Shown here piece by piece: positions 24,745 through 33,542 of a stretch of DNA of 64,000 bases; position 1 is the stretch's first letter, and each line of letters opens with the position of its first letter. Where the stretch lies: assembly GCF_014699055.1 (NCBI RefSeq), contig NZ_JACXAC010000005.1, forward strand, positions 496,001 through 560,000, in the 5' to 3' direction. Position numbers and translations under genes: made by a program. The stretch comes from Hymenobacter armeniacus. Lineage in GTDB: Bacteria > Bacteroidota > Bacteroidia > Cytophagales > Hymenobacteraceae. Under the pieces are notes generated by a model. That model ran no database searches and was not told the origin of the DNA. It saw only the letters and a list, made by a program, of their open reading frames with translations.

Positions 24745-25182
24745 TCAAGGGGCGCTGGCTGCCCGCACCACGGTCACGCGCACGGGCACCACGCCGGCCT
24801 CGATGATGTCGAGCTGCGCCGCCGCGCGCCGCGACACGTCCACGATATAGCCCTTGGTGTGCGGCCCGCGGTCGGTCACCGTCACGTCGACGGAGCGGCC
24901 GTTGCGGGTGTTGGTAACCCGAATGACCGTGCCGAAGGGCAGCGTGTTGTGGGCCGCCGTCATCTGGCCCGGTCGGTAAATGGAGCCGCTGGCCGTGGCC
25001 CGGCCGTTGAACTTGTCGGCGTAGTAAGACCCAAGGCCCGACTGGGAAAACTTGCTGTAGTTGCCTTTGCTGTCGTTGCCGGCGTTGCGGCTGCTGCCGC
25101 ACGACGACAGCAGGCCCAGCGCCAGGAGTAGCAGCAGCAATAGGCGGGTAGGCAGCGGGTAGGCTCTGGAGTGGAAGGTCAT
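24745..25182 (-). CDS. septal ring lytic transglycosylase RlpA family protein
   Basis: A 145-residue lipoprotein: signal helix with lipobox LLSSC at about 26-30. A double-psi beta-barrel follows: GSYYADKFNGRATASGSIYR, TLPFGTVIRVTN and VTDRGPHTKGYIVDVS, with the Asp-Arg-Gly typical of RlpA. RlpA proteins cut naked glycan strands at division sites. No SPOR domain is present, so septal targeting is uncertain. Start chosen at the Met before the lipoprotein signal. GH25 lies just upstream on the same strand. Confidence 0.92.
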   Translation of the reverse strand: MTFHSRAYPLPTRLLLLLLLALGLLSSCGSSRNAGNDSKGNYSKFSQSGLGSYYADKFNGRATASGSIYRPGQMTAAHNTLPFGTVIRVTNTRNGRSVDVTVTDRGPHTKGYIVDVSRRAAAQLDIIEAGVVPVRVTVVRAASAP

Positions 25183-25278
25183 CAAAGCGGTGAAATGGCT
25201 GGCTGTTTGGGGCAAGATACCGGCCAACGGCGAAATGAGCGGTCAAAGCTGCCGCCAAGCGCCCGGCCGCGGCCCGGT

Positions 25279-26166
25279 TCAGGGCCGGCGCGCCGGCCGG
25301 TTTCGGGAGGCCGGGGACGGGGCCGCGGCGGTGGGGCGCGGAGCCGGCACCCGCAAGGCCTGCAGCTGCTCGAAGCTGCCCTGAAACACGTTGAAGTCGA
25401 CCACGCCGCGGATGCCGGGCACGTAGGCTTCGTCGGAGTGCTGCCAGATAATCCACTTGTTGGCGGGCATGGCGGGCTTTTCCACCTCGTAGTGCGCCAG
25501 CCAGAGCGGGTAGCTGTCGAAGTGCCCGGCCAGGTGGCGGCGGTAGAAGCTGTGGTTGGAGTAGAGAATGGGCCGCACGCCGTAGTGGGCCTCGATGAGG
25601 CGCAGCCAGCGGGCCACCTCGCGGCGCAGCACGGCCACGTCGTGAAAGTTAGACGCTTCCACGTCGAGCACGGGCGGCAGGTCGCCGGGGGCCAGGGGCA
25701 CGGTGCGGGCAAACAGGTCGGCCTGCACCTGGCCGTCGCGGTTGGGCTGGAAGTAGTGGTAGGCGCCGCAGAGCACGCCGGCCTTGCGGGCTTCCTTCCA
25801 GTTGCGGGCAAAGCGTTGGTCGCGCATTGTGGCGCCCTCGCTGGCTTTGATGAACGCAAACCGCACCTTATTGCGCGCCACCTCGGGCCAGTCGATGCGG
25901 CCCTGGTAGGCCGACACGTCGATGCCGTGTACCGAATAGCCGGCCAGTAGCGGGGTTTTCTCGCGGCCCGTCAGGCCGTTTTGGGTGAAAGTGGCCCAGG
26001 CCCGGCGGGCGTAGCGGTTCACCTGCACCTGGTGGCGGCGGTAGTATATCGCGCTCAGCACCAGGGCCACCAGCAGGCCGGCCAGCAGCGGGCGGCGCCA
26101 GGCCCGGCGGGGGGCACGGGACGGGGCGGAAGGGGCGGCGCGACGGGTGGCGGACGAATGGGGCAT
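25279..26166 (-). CDS. GH25 lysozyme-family protein
   Basis: A 295-residue muramidase-like protein. It has a basic N-terminus, one membrane helix (PLLAGLLVALVLSAIYYRR, about 25-43), then a GH25 barrel. Signatures: GIDVSAYQGRIDW, FAFIKASEGATMRD, GAYHYFQP and PVLDVEAS with the Asp-x-Glu catalytic pair. It would cleave peptidoglycan glycan chains, anchored in the inner membrane facing the periplasm. Phage endolysins share this fold, but no phage genes are nearby, so a cell-wall role is more likely. Confidence 0.9.
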   Translation of the reverse strand: MPHSSATRRAAPSAPSRAPRRAWRRPLLAGLLVALVLSAIYYRRHQVQVNRYARRAWATFTQNGLTGREKTPLLAGYSVHGIDVSAYQGRIDWPEVARNKVRFAFIKASEGATMRDQRFARNWKEARKAGVLCGAYHYFQPNRDGQVQADLFARTVPLAPGDLPPVLDVEASNFHDVAVLRREVARWLRLIEAHYGVRPILYSNHSFYRRHLAGHFDSYPLWLAHYEVEKPAMPANKWIIWQHSDEAYVPGIRGVVDFNVFQGSFEQLQALRVPAPRPTAAAPSPASRNRPARRP

Positions 26167-26263
26167 GGGCGGTGCGGGTCAAAAATAACGCCCCGCCCGG
26201 CGGCATCGTGCCTTGGCCGCCGGCTTTTCGCCAACTTTGCGGTTCCAGCTTTCTGTCTTTGCT

Positions 26264-26539
26264 ATGTCTTTCCTCCGCGCCGCCGACGCCCGCGACGAAT
26301 CGGGCCACCTCATCAGCGAGCTGCACGGCGTCACGCTCGCCGCCATTCTGGAGTACCTGGTGGCCGCCTACGGCTGGCCCGAACTCGATGCGCGCCTGCG
26401 CATGAACTGCTTCGCCGACAACCCCAGCATCAAGTCCAGCCTCACGTTTCTGCGGCGCACGCCCTGGGCCCGCGCCAAGGTAGAAGCCCTGTACATCAAA
26501 GCCCGCTCGGCCGAAGTGCAGGGCCGCCCGCGCCCCTAA
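26264..26539 (+). CDS. VF530 family DNA-binding protein
   Basis: A 91-residue protein of the VF530 family (small helical fold): LHGVTLAAILEYLVAAYGW, then LDARLRMNCFADNPSIKSSL and FLRRTPWARAKVEALY. These residues are the family hallmark. The start at 26264 precedes the conserved region. The next gene follows by 5 bp and is probably co-transcribed. DNA binding is the family annotation; the cellular role is unknown. Confidence 0.9.
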   Translation: MSFLRAADARDESGHLISELHGVTLAAILEYLVAAYGWPELDARLRMNCFADNPSIKSSLTFLRRTPWARAKVEALYIKARSAEVQGRPRP

Positions 26540-26544
26540 CCGCC

Positions 26545-26868
26545 ATGGCCGACGTAGCCCCCAAATCCTCGAAAGAGTCGTTGTTTATTGGCCTACTGCT
26601 GTTCGTGGCCTTCGAAACGGCGGCCTTCTATGGCCTGCAGTACCTCACCTCGGGCCTGGGCGAATCGAACCAGATGCAGCCCGAAAACACCATTGTGAGC
26701 AACTGGCTGAAGACGATGGTGTTTTTTGTGCTGCACCTCGTGCTGGTCATCGCGGCCATGCTCGTGCTCAGCAACCGGCTGCCGCGGCACTACCGCGGGC
26801 AGGTGATGGGCTGGTTCTACCTGGCCCTGCTCATGAGCTTCGTGCTGCTGGTGCCGCTGTTTGGGTAG
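26545..26868 (+). CDS. small membrane protein
   Basis: A 107-residue protein with three hydrophobic segments (LFIGLLLFVAFETAAFYGL, MVFFVLHLVLVIAAMLVL, GWFYLALLMSFVLLVPLFG). It starts 5 bp after the VF530 gene stop, so the two are likely one transcript. No family recognised; an inner-membrane location is inferred. Confidence 0.65.
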   Translation: MADVAPKSSKESLFIGLLLFVAFETAAFYGLQYLTSGLGESNQMQPENTIVSNWLKTMVFFVLHLVLVIAAMLVLSNRLPRHYRGQVMGWFYLALLMSFVLLVPLFG

Positions 26869-26904
26869 GCCCCAAAAAAACAAAACCACCGCTGTGGGCG
26901 GTGG
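26867..26904 (-). terminator. terminator of the Hsp20 gene
   Basis: On the minus strand a hairpin (CCACCGC / GCGGTGG stem with a 5-nt loop) is followed by TTTTGTTTTTTTGG. It is downstream of the Hsp20 gene but beyond the 21-bp repeats. Confidence 0.55.
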
Positions 26905-26936
26905 CTCAATGTGAAACCCAAGAGACTCAATACGTG

Positions 26937-26992
26937 GCCGGTCGGTCCCGGCGTTATCGATGGACTGCGGTGCCGGTCGGTCCCGGCGTTAT
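26937..26992. repeat. 21-bp perfect direct repeat pair
   Basis: GCCGGTCGGTCCCGGCGTTA plus T occurs at 26937-26957 and again at 26972-26992, 35 bp apart start to start. It lies in the spacer between two convergent genes, with no ORF. Confidence 0.85.
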
Positions 26993-27045
26993 AGGTAGTT
27001 AATCAACAGCAGTTCAGTGAATTTAATTCGGGCAAAGGCCCAGTA

Positions 27046-27429
27046 TTAATTGTGGCGAATGTCGATTTCGCGCTGCTGGTCGGAAGGGTTGAGGAAGGGA
27101 ATGCGGACCTGTAGCTCGTTGCCTTCGTGCACGGCGTCGATGCGCGCCAGGTCGAGGTTGTTGGGCAGGTCGAGGGTCTGCACGAAGAGGGGAGCGGCCA
27201 GCTGGTCATCGGGCTCGTGGCGGTACTCGCCGAACACGGTGAGGCGCTGCTGGTTGAGCACCACGCGGAAGCTCTCGGCCGGCACGGTGGGCATGGCCAC
27301 GCGCAGAATCACGCCTTTGGGGCGCTGGTCGACGCGCAACTGGGGCTGGGCCACGCCGCCGCCAATGGTGTTGAACAGGTCAAGCTGCGGGGCGATGGAG
27401 CGGATGAATTTCGGGCTGATAAGTTTCAT
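27046..27429 (-). CDS. Hsp20/alpha-crystallin family protein
   Basis: A 127-residue small heat-shock chaperone-like protein. An alpha-crystallin domain runs from about 30 to 125: RVDQRPKGVILRVAMPTVPA, FRVVLNQQRLTVFGEY and ELQVRIPFLNPSDQQREID. Such proteins hold unfolded proteins as ATP-independent chaperones. Length is on the short side, with little C-terminal extension. It has a terminator downstream at 26867 and a spacer upstream. No CIRCE or other heat-shock element was seen. Confidence 0.85.
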   Translation of the reverse strand: MKLISPKFIRSIAPQLDLFNTIGGGVAQPQLRVDQRPKGVILRVAMPTVPAESFRVVLNQQRLTVFGEYRHEPDDQLAAPLFVQTLDLPNNLDLARIDAVHEGNELQVRIPFLNPSDQQREIDIRHN

Positions 27430-27634
27430 GGCAAGGAGCCGGTTTTAAGAGCGGCTTCGGGCTTGCTATGACAAATGATGTACCAATCTTAATTGAGGGT
27501 TACTGGCACTGAATATCAGTCGTATTGGCGGGATTTTCGCGCTGTTTTTTAGCGTTCCGGCCACGCTGGCAGAAATTGCGGTTTTGCCCCTGAAAAATGC
27601 CGACGAAATGGCGCAGCCAGGGCCCCCGTCGTCC

Positions 27635-29509
27635 TCAAAACCGGCTGGTCAGGCCGAAGTGAATTTTTGAGTTGCTCAGGCCAAACTGCTGGCCGATGGA
27701 CCGGGCCTGGCCCGCCGAGTACACAAACTGAAACAGGCCGGCCGGCGTGCGGAAGCTCAGGCCCGCCCCCAGGCCGGTGGGCTGGTCCGAAAACCGGTCG
27801 TTGGTCACGTCGTGCCGCAGGTAGGCCTGGTCGGCAAACAGAAACACATAGGAATCGGCCCCGATGAACTGCCGGAATTCGGCCGTGGCCACGGCGAAGG
27901 AGCTGGTGTAGAACTGGTTTTCGTTGAAGCCGCGCAAGGAGTTCAGCCCGCCCAGCCGCAGCAGGTCGTTGGTGTAGAGGCGCGGGTTGAGCAGGCCTTC
28001 GCTGCGCAGCCGCAGCAGCAGCACCCCGGCGCGCTTCACCGGAATGTACCGCTCGGTGCGCAGCGCGAAGGTGTACTGGGTGCTGCGCATCGGCAGGCCC
28101 GCGTAGAGTTCGGGCCGCAGCTGGATGTTCTGGCTGATGGTTTTGGTGCCCACCGCCGATTGCAGCTGCAAAAGGGCGCCGCGGTGCGGAAAAAACAGGT
28201 CGTCGAGGTTGGCCCAGGCATAGGCCAGGCCGTAGGAATTGTACTGCGAGTCAAGGTTGGCGGGCAGCACGGTGGTGTCCTTCAGAAAGTCGAGGGAAGA
28301 GGTGCGCTGCTCGGCAAAGAAGCTGATGCGGCCAGCCCGCGCCGTGGGGTACGTCACCTGCAGGCGCGGCTGAATGGTGGTGAAGTCGTTGGTTTGCTTG
28401 TAGAGGTTGAACGTGCCCGCCACTTCCAGCGGCGAGCCGAAGAAGTTGGGGTGCACGTACTGGGCGTCGAGCAGCTGCGAAAAGGCATCGGTCTTACGCC
28501 ATTGCAGGCCCACCTGCTTGCCGCCGCCCTTGATGTTGCGCAGGTTGATGGTGACGTCGCCGGTGAACTGCACGCCGGTCTGGTCGGCGTTGGCGTTGGG
28601 CAAAATGCCCACAATGGCGTCGAACTGGTTGCTGGGCCGGTCGTCGAGCAGCAGGTACACGCGGGCCTTGCCGCCGGCAAACCGGATTTCGGGCTCGGCG
28701 CGCAGCCGCAGGTAGGGCAGCTGGCGCAGCAGCTGGGCCGCGCTGGCCACGCGCTGCTGGCTAAAGGGCTGCCCCGGAAAAATCTGCAGGTACTTGGTCA
28801 GAAAGCGCTTTTTGGTCTTGGTGTTGCCCACCACCTGCAGCGAGTCGAACATCACCACCGGGCCGCGCTTGAGCATCACGCGCCCGGCAATGTCGCGCCC
28901 GCTGAGCTGCACCGAATCGAGGCCCACAGTAGCGAAGGGAAAGCCCTGGTTTTCGGCCTCGGTGAGGATGCGCTCCTGCAGCCGGGCCCAATCGTCGGGC
29001 AAGAACGGCGTTTGCCGAAACAGCTTTTCGCGGTAGCCCGCCCGCGTCATCAAGCCGTCGCCGAGGTTGCCGTTGCGCAGGTAGGCCCAGCGGAACTGCT
29101 CGCCCACGTACAGGCGCACGCGCACCGTGTCGCGGCCCCAGCGCAGCTCGTCGGCCGAGGCCGTGAGGTAGGCGTCGCCCTGCAGGGCCACCACCACGTC
29201 GCGCACCTCGCGCAGCGCACTCAAGGAATCGGGCACGGTGGCGCGCACCTTGTAGCGGCGCACTATGGGGCGGTCGGCGGCTTCGGTTTGCAGCAGCAGC
29301 ACCCGCGGGTGGGCCAGGGTGCGGCGCGGCGCAGCGGCCGGCGACGGCGTGTCGCGCGGCGGCAGGGGCGGGGTGGCTAAGCCGGGCTGGTTGGGGGCCG
29401 CAGGGTTCAGGCTGGGCGTTTGGGACCGGGCCGCCGGGCTGCCGAGCAGGCCGCTCACCGCCAATATTCCCACGCAACGCAACAGTAGCCGGATAACCAT
29501 TCTGGGCAT
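27635..29509 (-). CDS. Omp85 (BamA/TamA) family outer membrane protein
   Basis: A 624-residue protein with a signal peptide. POTRA-like repeats lie at about 75-300 (VVGNTKTKKRFLTKYLQ, GQPFSQQRVASAAQLL). A C-terminal barrel follows, with LRLGGLNSLRGFNENQF (the RGF/RG motif of Omp85 lid loops) and the terminal Phe (LTSRF) typical of beta-barrel proteins. It is shorter than BamA, and the POTRA count looks reduced, suggesting a TamA-like or accessory member. Long Ala/Pro-rich linker after the signal. Confidence 0.9.
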   Translation of the reverse strand: MPRMVIRLLLRCVGILAVSGLLGSPAARSQTPSLNPAAPNQPGLATPPLPPRDTPSPAAAPRRTLAHPRVLLLQTEAADRPIVRRYKVRATVPDSLSALREVRDVVVALQGDAYLTASADELRWGRDTVRVRLYVGEQFRWAYLRNGNLGDGLMTRAGYREKLFRQTPFLPDDWARLQERILTEAENQGFPFATVGLDSVQLSGRDIAGRVMLKRGPVVMFDSLQVVGNTKTKKRFLTKYLQIFPGQPFSQQRVASAAQLLRQLPYLRLRAEPEIRFAGGKARVYLLLDDRPSNQFDAIVGILPNANADQTGVQFTGDVTINLRNIKGGGKQVGLQWRKTDAFSQLLDAQYVHPNFFGSPLEVAGTFNLYKQTNDFTTIQPRLQVTYPTARAGRISFFAEQRTSSLDFLKDTTVLPANLDSQYNSYGLAYAWANLDDLFFPHRGALLQLQSAVGTKTISQNIQLRPELYAGLPMRSTQYTFALRTERYIPVKRAGVLLLRLRSEGLLNPRLYTNDLLRLGGLNSLRGFNENQFYTSSFAVATAEFRQFIGADSYVFLFADQAYLRHDVTNDRFSDQPTGLGAGLSFRTPAGLFQFVYSAGQARSIGQQFGLSNSKIHFGLTSRF

Positions 29510-29590
29510 TAACGCAAAAGCCGCCTTTTAATTTCCCGAAGATAAACCCCTCCGGCACGCGGGCGCCCAGGCGATGCTTCGGCCGTCGGG

Positions 29591-30910
29591 CTAGCGGTGC
29601 TCAGGCACCGAAACCAGGCGTTGCGTAGCAGTTTCGGGCGAGGGCGCCGCGGCTGCATCGGCTAATGCCCGCTTGCTGGCTTCTTCGCCGGCCACCACCA
29701 GGAAGCCGTAGCCGAACACGAAGAGGTTCAGGCCGATTTGCAGGCTTAGCATGTCGACCACCATAGCAACGGTGGTCTGGGTCAGAATGAAAAAGCAGAG
29801 GGCCGGGTTGCGCCGCGCCCAGGCCCGGGTGAGGGGCCACAGCAGCACTGCAAGCCACAGCGCCAGGCCAATGAGGCCGCCGCCCATCATGGCTTCTAAG
29901 TATTGGTTGTGCACTTCCACGCGGTTTTTGAGGCGCAGGCCGTAGTCGTGCCAGGCATACTGGCGCAGCATGGCCGCGTGGGTGTCGGCGGGCCCCACGC
30001 CCACCAGCCAGTTCTCGCTGATGACGTAAGCCGCCGTTTCGGCCGCGGCTAGGCGCCGGGCCAGCGAGTAGTTGTTGATGTCGTGCCGGAGCTGAAACTG
30101 TTGCACGTCCCACACGCTGGCGCCCACCCGCTCCTGCACCGAAGGCAGCGCCCGGTAGGCCAGCCAGGGCGCCGCGCCCAGCACCAGCACCAGCGCCAAG
30201 CCCAGCGCCAAGTGGCGCCGCGTGAGCAGCCAGCCCGCATACGCCAGCAAACCGGCATACAGCACCAGCAGCCCCGTGCGGTAGGCCAGCACGTGCAGCA
30301 CCGCCACCGCCACCACGGCCGCCGCCAGCAATGCCCACCGCAGCCAGGGCGCGGCCAGTGGGTGGCGCCGCAGCAACAGCCCCCAGAAGAATGCCTGTGC
30401 CAGCATCAGCCCGAACGGGATGTGGAAAATGCGCGTGACGGCCTGCATGTTTTGCCCGATTTTGATGGCGGCGTTGGCGGCTTCGGGATGTAGGAGGTAT
30501 TGGCCCAGGGTGGCCAGGCCCACGGCCGCCGTGCCCAGCACAAACAGCGCCCCCACCGCCAGCCTCTGCCCGCGGGCCAGCGGCACGGCCGCCGTAAACG
30601 CCAGCGGCACGCCCAGCCAGGTCAGGCTGCGGAACAGCTCGTGCCGCCACACCGGCCACTCGCTGGTGTAGAGGCTGCTCAGCAGTAGGAATACCACGAT
30701 GGCCGCCGCGCGCATGGCCGCCCCGTTGTGCCAGTAGCGGGGCAGGTCGCGGCGCAGGTGGGGGTTGGCCAGCACGGCCAGCACCCCCACCACCGGCGCC
30801 AGCGCCACCAGAAAGCGGGCCGAGAGCAGCCCCACCACGCCCGCCACGCAGGCCAGCCCCAGCAGGTATTGCGAAAGACGCCCGGACTGGTAATGCTGCA
30901 CAATGTTCAC
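29591..30910 (-). CDS. O-antigen ligase / Wzy-type polymerase family protein
   Basis: A 439-residue, strongly hydrophobic protein with ten to twelve membrane helices and the large periplasmic loop typical of O-antigen ligase/polymerase proteins (RHDINNYSLARRLAAAETAAY, WLVGVGPADTH, YAWHDYGLRLKNRVEVHNQY with the conserved His). It would join a glycan chain to a lipid or protein acceptor. No other polysaccharide genes are nearby, so the substrate is open. Divergent from hemW. Confidence 0.85.
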   Translation of the reverse strand: MNIVQHYQSGRLSQYLLGLACVAGVVGLLSARFLVALAPVVGVLAVLANPHLRRDLPRYWHNGAAMRAAAIVVFLLLSSLYTSEWPVWRHELFRSLTWLGVPLAFTAAVPLARGQRLAVGALFVLGTAAVGLATLGQYLLHPEAANAAIKIGQNMQAVTRIFHIPFGLMLAQAFFWGLLLRRHPLAAPWLRWALLAAAVVAVAVLHVLAYRTGLLVLYAGLLAYAGWLLTRRHLALGLALVLVLGAAPWLAYRALPSVQERVGASVWDVQQFQLRHDINNYSLARRLAAAETAAYVISENWLVGVGPADTHAAMLRQYAWHDYGLRLKNRVEVHNQYLEAMMGGGLIGLALWLAVLLWPLTRAWARRNPALCFFILTQTTVAMVVDMLSLQIGLNLFVFGYGFLVVAGEEASKRALADAAAAPSPETATQRLVSVPEHR

Positions 30911-31030
30911 GAAAGAAGGCTCTGGTGGTGGGCGGGGCTTTTCGCCACAAAGTAACCACGCAGTGGCAGTTGCTTGGCTGAATCGGGCCAGGAGAATGTC
31001 CTGGCTTCGGCCGGCCCGTTCGGGCTTTTT

Positions 31031-31038
31031 TACCTTTG
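31031..31038 (+). promoter_or_regulatory. -7 box of hemW
   Basis: TACCTTTG; a TTCG 21 bp upstream (31006-31009) could be a weak -33. The ATG is 77 bp further downstream, leaving a leader of about 70 nt in which I see no structure. Confidence 0.5.
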
Positions 31039-31115
31039 TCGGGTCGCCGGCCTCCGGCGGCGGAATTATTGCGGGGCCGCTGCCCGTTTACTTCTACGCT
31101 TTTCACCGCGTTTCC

Positions 31116-32264
31116 ATGGCTGGCCTGTACCTCCACATTCCGTTTTGCAAGCAGGCTTGCCACTACTGCGACTTTCACTTCAGCACTTCCTTGGGGCTGA
31201 AAAGCCGGTTGGTGGAGGCCATCGTGCGGGAGCTGGAGCTACGCCGCGACTATCTGCCGGCCGGCACTGCCCTGGAAACCATTTACTTCGGCGGCGGCAC
31301 GCCTTCGCTGCTCACGGCCGCGGAGCTGGACCAGGTTTTCAGCGCCATCCATCGGCATTTTGCCGTGGCACCGGGCGCCGAAATCACCCTCGAAGCTAAC
31401 CCCGACGACCTGAGCGCCGCCAAGCTGCACGAGCTGCGCCAGGCCGGCGTCAACCGCCTCAGCATCGGCCTGCAGAGCTTCTACGAACCCCACCTGCGCC
31501 TGATGAACCGCGCCCACACCGCCGAAGAATCGACCACGGCCGTGCGCCGGGCGCAGGAGGCCGGCTTCGAGAATATTTCCATCGACTTGATTTACGGCGT
31601 GCCCGCGCCGGGCCACCACATCTGGGAGGCCGACTTGGCCAATGCCTTTGCCTTGGGCGTGCCGCACGTGTCGGCCTATGCCCTGACGATTGAGCCCGGC
31701 ACGGCATTCGGGCATCGGCTGCAAAAGGGCACGTTCACGTCGGCGCCCGACGAGTTTGTGGCCACGCAGTTTGAGCTGCTGCTAGGTGCCATGCGCGCCC
31801 ACGGCTACGAGCAGTACGAAATCAGCAACTTCTGCCAGCCCGGCCGCGAGAGCCGCCACAACGGCAACTACTGGCGCGGCGTGCCCTACCTCGGCCTCGG
31901 GCCCAGCGCCCACAGCTACGACGGCCAGAATCGCCAGTTCACCCTCGCCAACAACCCGCAGTATGTGGCGGCGGTGCTGGAGCGGGGCGAAGTGCCCGTG
32001 ACGTTGGACGTGCTCACCGCCACCGACCGCGCCAACGAGTACCTGCTCACCACCCTGCGCACGGCCCGCGGCTGCGACCTGGCCCACCTGCGCACCCAGC
32101 TCGGCTTCGACGTGCGGGCCGCCCACGCCGCCTACCTTGCCGAGCTGCAGGCCAACGGGTGGGCCCGCATCCAGGGCGAAGTGCTTACTTTGACCGACGC
32201 GGGCAAGCTCCTGGCCGACCACATCACGCTGGAGCTGTTTCAACCCCCTGCCGTAGCCGCATGA
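31116..32264 (+). CDS. hemW: radical SAM family heme chaperone HemW
   Basis: A 382-residue protein formerly annotated as oxygen-independent coproporphyrinogen III oxidase-like; HemW carries heme to target proteins. The Fe-S binding motif is CKQACHYC near residues 11-18. The motif IYFGGGTPSLL, the LEANPDDL strand and GLQSF loop confirm radical SAM. The start at 31116 gives the typical MAGLYLHIPFC. The stop overlaps the next ATG (ATGA), so the following gene is translationally coupled. Confidence 0.93.
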   Translation: MAGLYLHIPFCKQACHYCDFHFSTSLGLKSRLVEAIVRELELRRDYLPAGTALETIYFGGGTPSLLTAAELDQVFSAIHRHFAVAPGAEITLEANPDDLSAAKLHELRQAGVNRLSIGLQSFYEPHLRLMNRAHTAEESTTAVRRAQEAGFENISIDLIYGVPAPGHHIWEADLANAFALGVPHVSAYALTIEPGTAFGHRLQKGTFTSAPDEFVATQFELLLGAMRAHGYEQYEISNFCQPGRESRHNGNYWRGVPYLGLGPSAHSYDGQNRQFTLANNPQYVAAVLERGEVPVTLDVLTATDRANEYLLTTLRTARGCDLAHLRTQLGFDVRAAHAAYLAELQANGWARIQGEVLTLTDAGKLLADHITLELFQPPAVAA

Positions 32265-32695
32265 GACTCCTGAGCGACAGCATTGCCGACGACGCCGACT
32301 TTTTTGTGGAGCAAATTCACGTCGTGGCCATCGTCTTCGACAACACCGACGACGTGACCGTGTGGGCCACCACGCTGTTCGACAACGACACGCATTTCTT
32401 CCACCTCGCGCTGCCCTTCAAAGCCCTCGACACGCTCCTGAGCCTGGCCCATACCCGCGCCGACGCCCTGCAGGAAGAAGTGGCCGATGCGCTGGCCGCG
32501 CAGGAGTGGCCGGCGCTGCTCGAGTATAATTCCGACGAGAAGCCGCCCGTGCCATTGCCCAGCGTGGCCCTCAAGCTCTCCGTGACCTACCCCGCCGTGG
32601 AAGACGGCGAAGCCGAGGACGGCGAGGAGCCCGACGACCCCCAGCCGCACAACATCTTCTACCTCGAGGGCGTGTACGTGCGCCTCGATACCTAG
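32261..32695 (+). CDS. conserved protein of unknown function
   Basis: A 144-residue, acidic protein whose ATG overlaps the hemW stop codon (ATGA), a sign of coupled translation. It has alternating hydrophobic strands at the N-terminus (VEQIHVVAIVFDNTDDVTVW) and an acidic tail (VEDGEAEDGEEPDDPQ). No domain recognised. Position suggests co-expression with hemW, but no function can be assigned. Confidence 0.75.
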   Translation: MRLLSDSIADDADFFVEQIHVVAIVFDNTDDVTVWATTLFDNDTHFFHLALPFKALDTLLSLAHTRADALQEEVADALAAQEWPALLEYNSDEKPPVPLPSVALKLSVTYPAVEDGEAEDGEEPDDPQPHNIFYLEGVYVRLDT

Positions 32696-32708
32696 CCCGC
32701 CCGTGGCC

Positions 32709-33350
32709 ATGCCGCCCGTCTTCTACCTCATTCCCGGGCTGGGCGCCGATGAGCGGGTGTTTCAATTTCTGCGCCTGCACGGCGAGGTGCACGTGCTGCA
32801 ATGGCTGCCCCCCCAAACCCCTCGGGAACCGCTGCCGCACTATGCGGCCCGGCTCGCGGTGGCCGTGCCCGGGGGGCAGCCGTGCTGGCTGGTCGGCGTC
32901 TCGTTTGGCGGCGTGCTGGCGCAGGAGGTTGGGGCATTGCGTCCGCAGGCGCGGGTGGTGCTCATCTCCAGCTTCACCGGCCCGCAGGAACTGCCGTGGC
33001 TGGGCCGCCTGGCCCGGGCTACGGGGCTGCACCACCTGGTGCCGCCGCAGCTGCTGCCGCGCCTGCCCCAGGTGGCGCAGTGGCTATTTGGCGCGCGCAA
33101 CGGCGGCGAGTACCGCCTGCTCCGCCAAATCCTGCTCGATACCGACGTGGCGTTCACCCGCTGGGCCATTGCGCAGCTGGTGCAGTGGCCGGGCCGGCTG
33201 GGGCAGCCGGTCGTCCGCATTCACGGCACCGCCGACCGGCTCCTACCCGCCGGCGCCGCACACAGCCAATACCGCTTGCCCGGCGGCCACCTCATCATCA
33301 TTAGCCAGGCCCGCGAAATCAGCCGGATTTTGAATGAGCTGGCAACATAA
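32709..33350 (+). CDS. alpha/beta hydrolase
   Basis: A 213-residue alpha/beta hydrolase: YLIPGLGADERVF near the start, nucleophile elbow GVSFGG with the catalytic Ser, a late Asp (RIHGTADRLLPAG) and the final His (GGHLIII). The ATG at 32709 was chosen over a GTG two codons earlier. It follows the previous gene by 13 bp and may belong to the hemW transcript. Substrate unknown. Confidence 0.88.
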   Translation: MPPVFYLIPGLGADERVFQFLRLHGEVHVLQWLPPQTPREPLPHYAARLAVAVPGGQPCWLVGVSFGGVLAQEVGALRPQARVVLISSFTGPQELPWLGRLARATGLHHLVPPQLLPRLPQVAQWLFGARNGGEYRLLRQILLDTDVAFTRWAIAQLVQWPGRLGQPVVRIHGTADRLLPAGAAHSQYRLPGGHLIIISQAREISRILNELAT

Positions 33351-33373
33351 GCCGAGCGTTGTATAGAATCTGG

Positions 33374-33461
33374 ACGTCGTGCCGAGCGCAGCGAAGCATC
33401 TCGCTTGAATTAAGTAATTAGTTATTGCACGCGAGATGCTTCGCTGCGCTCTGCATGACGT
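33374..33461. repeat. 31-bp imperfect inverted repeat, GAGCGCAGCGAAGCATCTCG family
   Basis: Arms 33374-33404 and 33431-33461 pair with about two mismatches, with a 26-bp AT-rich loop. The words CGCAGCGAAG and ATGA match the family at 23244. Together with the next tandem repeat it fills the space before the cyclase gene. Confidence 0.8.
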
Positions 33462-33467
33462 TCTTTT

Positions 33468-33537
33468 GCTCACTGCTCACTGCTCACTGCTCACTGCTCA
33501 CTGCTCACTGCTCACTGCTCACTGCTCACTGCTCACT
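33468..33537. repeat. 7-bp tandem repeat, ten copies
   Basis: Ten perfect consecutive copies of GCTCACT. The repeat ends 5 bp before the TTG start of the cyclase gene. Since 7 is not a multiple of 3 and the unit has no stop codon in any frame, copy-number change could alter reading frames that run across it. Confidence 0.95.
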
Positions 33538-33542
33538 GCCAA

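Noticed and set aside
25279..26166. Prophage endolysin
   Set aside because: GH25 fold is shared with phage enzymes, but there are no phage structural, holin or integrase genes nearby, and the protein has a membrane anchor.
33468..33537. CRISPR-like array
   Set aside because: Direct 7-bp tandem copies with no spacers; not a CRISPR.
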